A DNA stretch of 64,000 bases, from contig CM041298.1 in assembly GCA_023052935.1 (NCBI GenBank), positions 113,168,977-113,232,976 on the forward strand. Reading direction: 5' to 3'. The stretch is from Piezodorus guildinii. Lineage: Eukaryota; Arthropoda; Insecta; Hemiptera; Pentatomidae. Shown one piece after another: positions 61,246 through 64,000 of this stretch. The notes beneath the pieces were generated by a model. It was not told the origin of the DNA, did no database searches, and saw only the letters and a list, made by a program, of their open reading frames with translations. Both the position numbers and the translations under genes were made by a program. The stretch's first letter is position 1; each line of letters begins with the position of its first letter.

Positions 61246-62705
61246 ATTTGACGGTTGAGAAATTAGATAAGGGAGAGATGGATGGGGGTACGGTCATTAG
61301 AGAGAAACACACATTAAAACATAGTACTATTTTAATTTATGTGCCGGGCACCCAGGATTACTTTACAAACTCCAAAAATTCCTCCCTCCTACATACTTCC
61401 TTATCATCAAATCCTACCTCACTGACAGATCCTTCAAAGTAAATCATAATAATTCCTATTTATCCATTTTTAGACAGTTTGCTGGTGTTCCTCAAGGCAG
61501 TATCCTAGGACCCATCCTTTACACAGTTTATACAGCTGATATCCTATCCCATCCTAATACTTTCCTTTCTACCTATGCTGATGACAGATGTGTGTTATCA
61601 GTCAATGCTGATCCAACTATTGTCTCTCAAACTCTCCAATCCCACATCTGAGACCTTGAAGTATGGTTTCAGAACTGGATAATTAAAATAAATGCCAACA
61701 AATCCAACCAAATTACCTTTACCATTCGTCGTAAACCAATGTCATCCTGCCCTACTGTCTCCTTAAATAATACTCCTCTTGTCCTGGTTGAACAGATCCG
61801 ATATCTAGGACTAAACTTTGACAAACGCCTTACATGGAACCCTCAAACAAGACTGAAACGACAAGAAACTGCACGACGTTTTCGACTACTTCAACACTTA
61901 CTAAACAAACGTGCTAATCTTCCACTTAACTACAAAAGGCTCATCTACATGACTATCATACGGCCTATATGGACTTCTTACGGAGTAGAGCATTGGGGCT
62001 CTACTAAACCATCAAATTCTTTCCGTATCCAATCCCTACAAACCAAAATCCTTCGTAAAATCCTCAATTCTCCTTATTTCGTAACTAATAAACTGATCCA
62101 CAAAGACCTTAATATTCCGTATGTTGCTGATTTGGCCCGATCTAGATACCATTCCTTTCATGACAAACTCCATTCCCATCCTAATCCTCTAGTTTCAATC
62201 CTTTCTTTCTCTTCCATTCCCGACAATCCTCCGAGGCGTCTGAAAAGAAGATGGCCTCGAGACCTTCTAGTTTAGAATAGTTACAGGAGTGCTACCATTA
62301 GGTAGTTCTTCTACAAGTGTTTTCATGTCATTTTTCTTATATCATATTTACTTGAAGTATTTTTTTTAGTACAGTAGTAAATTTCAATAATTATGTAAAA
62401 AAAAAAAAAAATATGTGCCGACGTTTCGGCCTTCAATGTGGACCTTCTTTAAGGCTAAAAGAAACAAGATAACGACCAATGTAATTATAGACTTAATAAT
62501 GCGTTAGGTATATAATCTATATATAATAATCTAATGCCATTAAACGCATTATTAAGTCTATAATTATATTGGTTGTTATCTTGTTTCGTTTAGCCCTTAT
62601 GAGGGCCTACCATGTAGGCCGAAATGTCTGCACAATATTAAAATATCACTATGTTTTAATGTGTGTTTCTCTCTATTGACCGCACCCCCAACCATCTTCC
62701 TCATC
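61246..62705. mobile_element. Long hammerhead-family foldback, split by a LINE
   Basis: Left arm (61252-61340, resuming 62412-62500) and right arm (62539-62700) are inverted copies: AGAGAGAAACACACATTAAAAC, then GCCGACGTTTCGGCC, then AAGAAACAAGATAACGACCA and TAATTATAGACTTAATAATG, mirrored on the right. Both arms include the GAAACGTC (62420-62427, complement) or GAAATGTC (62621-62628) block with stem II sequences, but the CTGANGA part has decayed. The tail TCTCTCTATTGACCGCACCC resembles the 3' ends of the other hammerhead elements. A jockey LINE sits in the left arm. Confidence 0.7.
61347..62411 (+). mobile_element. Jockey-clade LINE (family A), inserted in the foldback
   Basis: 1.07 kb, plus strand, between TATGTGCCG at 61338-61346 and 62412-62420, with an A-tail at 62397-62410. 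Order: LQTPKIPPSYILPYHQILPH region, FAGVPQGSILGPILYTVYTA, the YADD region (STYADDRCVLS, 61575-61605), DPTIVSQTLQSHI with a stop, INANKSNQITFTI. Then the 178-codon open frame (61739-62275) with QIRYLGLNFDKRLTWNPQTR, YMTIIRPIWTSYGVEHWGST, LQTKILRKILNSPYFVTNKL, NPLVSILSFSSIPD, ending RRLKRRWPRDLLV. It is the cleanest jockey C-terminus in the window, yet 5'-truncated and with a premature stop. Confidence 0.9.
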
Positions 62706-62707
62706 TA

Positions 62708-62752
62708 ATTTCTTTTACTATTTATTTCATGTATAGGTAAGTGAAAGTAAAA
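62708..62752 (-). repeat. Family X terminal fragment
   Basis: ACTATTTATTTCATGTATAGGTAAGTGAAAGTAAAA, the family X start-side end on the minus strand, immediately right of the foldback. The full copy at 60271-61223 is on the other side in the opposite orientation. Confidence 0.6.
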
Positions 62753-63247
62753 AAGAGTTAACTATGCGACTAAAGCAGTAAAACCTTATTACGAGCTATT
62801 TTGCCGGTTTTTTTTTTTTTTTTTTTAGTTCTGTAAATTAATGTCTTTACATTCTGCAGTGTCCATTGGTTTATGATTATAAGGTGGGTCGTTTATAAGT
62901 ACGAGGTAAAATTATTTACACATAAACATAAAGAGAAACACTTATGACATTTGATAGTCGGTGGGAGATGTATTTCACTTCAGTAATCGGGTTAAGCGGC
63001 GAACTATGTTAGAGACTAGCCCGATTAGGCCTAACGAGCAACGTAACCGAGGCTCTCGGTAACAATGAAGACACGATTAAATTCGTCATCTCGTTTTTAA
63101 AGGAAAACAACATTCTCACAAAAATCTGAACTCATTCTCTATAAATAGTATTCCTCTTAATATTACTGTATTCGTTAATCCCATTTCGTTTCCAATAGAC
63201 ATCGATTATTCGATTACAAAGAAAAACAAAAAGATTAAAGGAAAAAA
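62753..63247. other. Unclassified stretch
   Basis: T-run at 62810-62827, then sequence of mixed composition (62960-63080) without a motif-bearing frame or repeat match. Confidence 0.3.
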
Positions 63248-63475
63248 ATGAGTGTATATGTTTATATGTGTATTTGTATGTATATGTATGTGTGTATGTG
63301 TATATGTGAATAGATGTATATAAGTGTATGTGTATTTGTGCGTATGTATGTGGATGTGTGTGTATATATCTATATGTGTATGTGTGTATGTGTATATGTA
63401 TGTGTGTATGTGTATATATGTATATGTACGTGTGTATATATTTATATATCTGTATGTGTGTGTATGTATGTACAT
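63248..63475. repeat. Compound TATG/TG/TATA simple repeat
   Basis: About 225 bp of interrupted GTATATGTATGTG-type repeats. Both open frames across it are repeat artefacts (Tyr/Thr/His- or Val/Cys/Tyr-rich). Confidence 0.95.
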
Positions 63476-64000
63476 GAAATAGGTGTGTATTTATTCAAAA
63501 CACTTAAAATAGGAACCAAAAAAATAGAAAACAGGGCACTCATCAGTGCCTTAGGGATTTGTGCTTTAAGCCCTATAATCAACAACAACAACTTATGACA
63601 TTTTGAAACCTTCTAGACATAAAGGAAAGACACACTAAAATGTGAAAAACTCTCATTTCTATAAAAAATGACATATCATTTTCCTATCTAAACACGGATT
63701 TTGTAGTTTTCTCTACCTTTATTAACTCTTTCTCCCCCACAACATTGGCATAGATTTCCTTTCTCAGTTGAACTAATTCTTGAGAGTCTTCAGGGCGAGT
63801 TGCGATGGTGAATGGTCGTGTTTGTTCTTGATCTAATGAAAGGACCCGAACAGAACACAATGGAAGCCCAACAACTCAAGAGATTAACATTCATTATCGA
63901 TTGTTGTTTTGAACGTGTCAGTCCTGATGGATCGGCTACCGCTCCGCTCCCTTCAGCCCAAACAGCCCCGCTTTGTTGATCTAATGCCATTGCTTAGCCT
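63476..64000. other. Unclassified right end
   Basis: Includes GGGCACTCATCAGTGCC (63534-63550, a short palindrome) and an (AAC)n run at 63582-63593. A 66-codon minus frame (63790-63990) has no known motif. No gene supported. Confidence 0.3.

Noticed and set aside
3598..62705. Presence of an autonomous Penelope-like element
   Set aside because: No Penelope-type RT or GIY-YIG endonuclease motif was found in any frame; only non-coding hammerhead pieces are present.
63206..63598. Two overlapping frames rich in Tyr/Thr/His or Val/Cys/Tyr
   Set aside because: Translations of the compound TATG/TG repeat.

Overview
The window looks like a stretch of AT-rich arthropod (most likely insect) genome that is almost entirely repetitive. 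The clues are mariner and Tc1 transposons, jockey-, RTE- and CR1-type LINE fragments, tRNA-derived SINEs, long (TA)n runs and the absence of operons or ribosome binding sites. I cannot name the species. I recognise no host exon with confidence and no intact functional gene: every coding stretch I can name is a broken transposase or reverse transcriptase (RT).

Layout. 1-6.6 kb: copies of a dispersed repeat (here 'family X'), a dead Tc1 transposase, a hammerhead-bearing retroelement with a Tc1 fragment inside it, a foldback repeat and LINE tails. 6.6-10.2 kb: three mariner copies (M1-M3). 11-15.7 kb: family X, then an RTE-type LINE split by a hAT-like TIR element that contains a second copy of part of the LINE, then SINEs. 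17-20.3 kb: a 570-bp tandem duplication and a run of five SINEs in one orientation. 20.8-28 kb: jockey and RTE LINEs nested in a second dispersed repeat ('family Y'). 29.9-31.5 kb: a family X copy split by a three-unit tandem array of about 175-180 bp monomers, each with a hammerhead-like motif, and by a LINE tail. 32-40.6 kb: RTE split by jockey, more family X, mariner M4. 41-43.5 kb: family Y holding a SINE, two hammerhead retroelements and a jockey LINE. 44-51 kb: RT remnants, a jockey LINE split by a cecropia-type mariner, and a large inverted repeat. 52-64 kb: I-like and CR1-like LINE pieces, family X and Y, mariner M6, a long hammerhead foldback split by a jockey LINE, and microsatellites.

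The most notable content is the set of short non-coding elements with hammerhead-ribozyme-like cores (CTGANGA, stem II, GAAACGTH). Three lie between 13-14 bp target-site duplications: 3598-4201, 29971-30536 and 41518-41742. They occur as tandem arrays or with head-to-head inverted arms. This is the architecture reported for metazoan retrozymes and for the terminal repeats of Penelope-like elements. No Penelope RT is seen here, so they would be non-autonomous. Second in interest are the mariners that share one internal deletion, and the hAT-like element with a duplicated RT segment. Where one element interrupts another and the duplication is readable, the relative order of insertion can be reconstructed.
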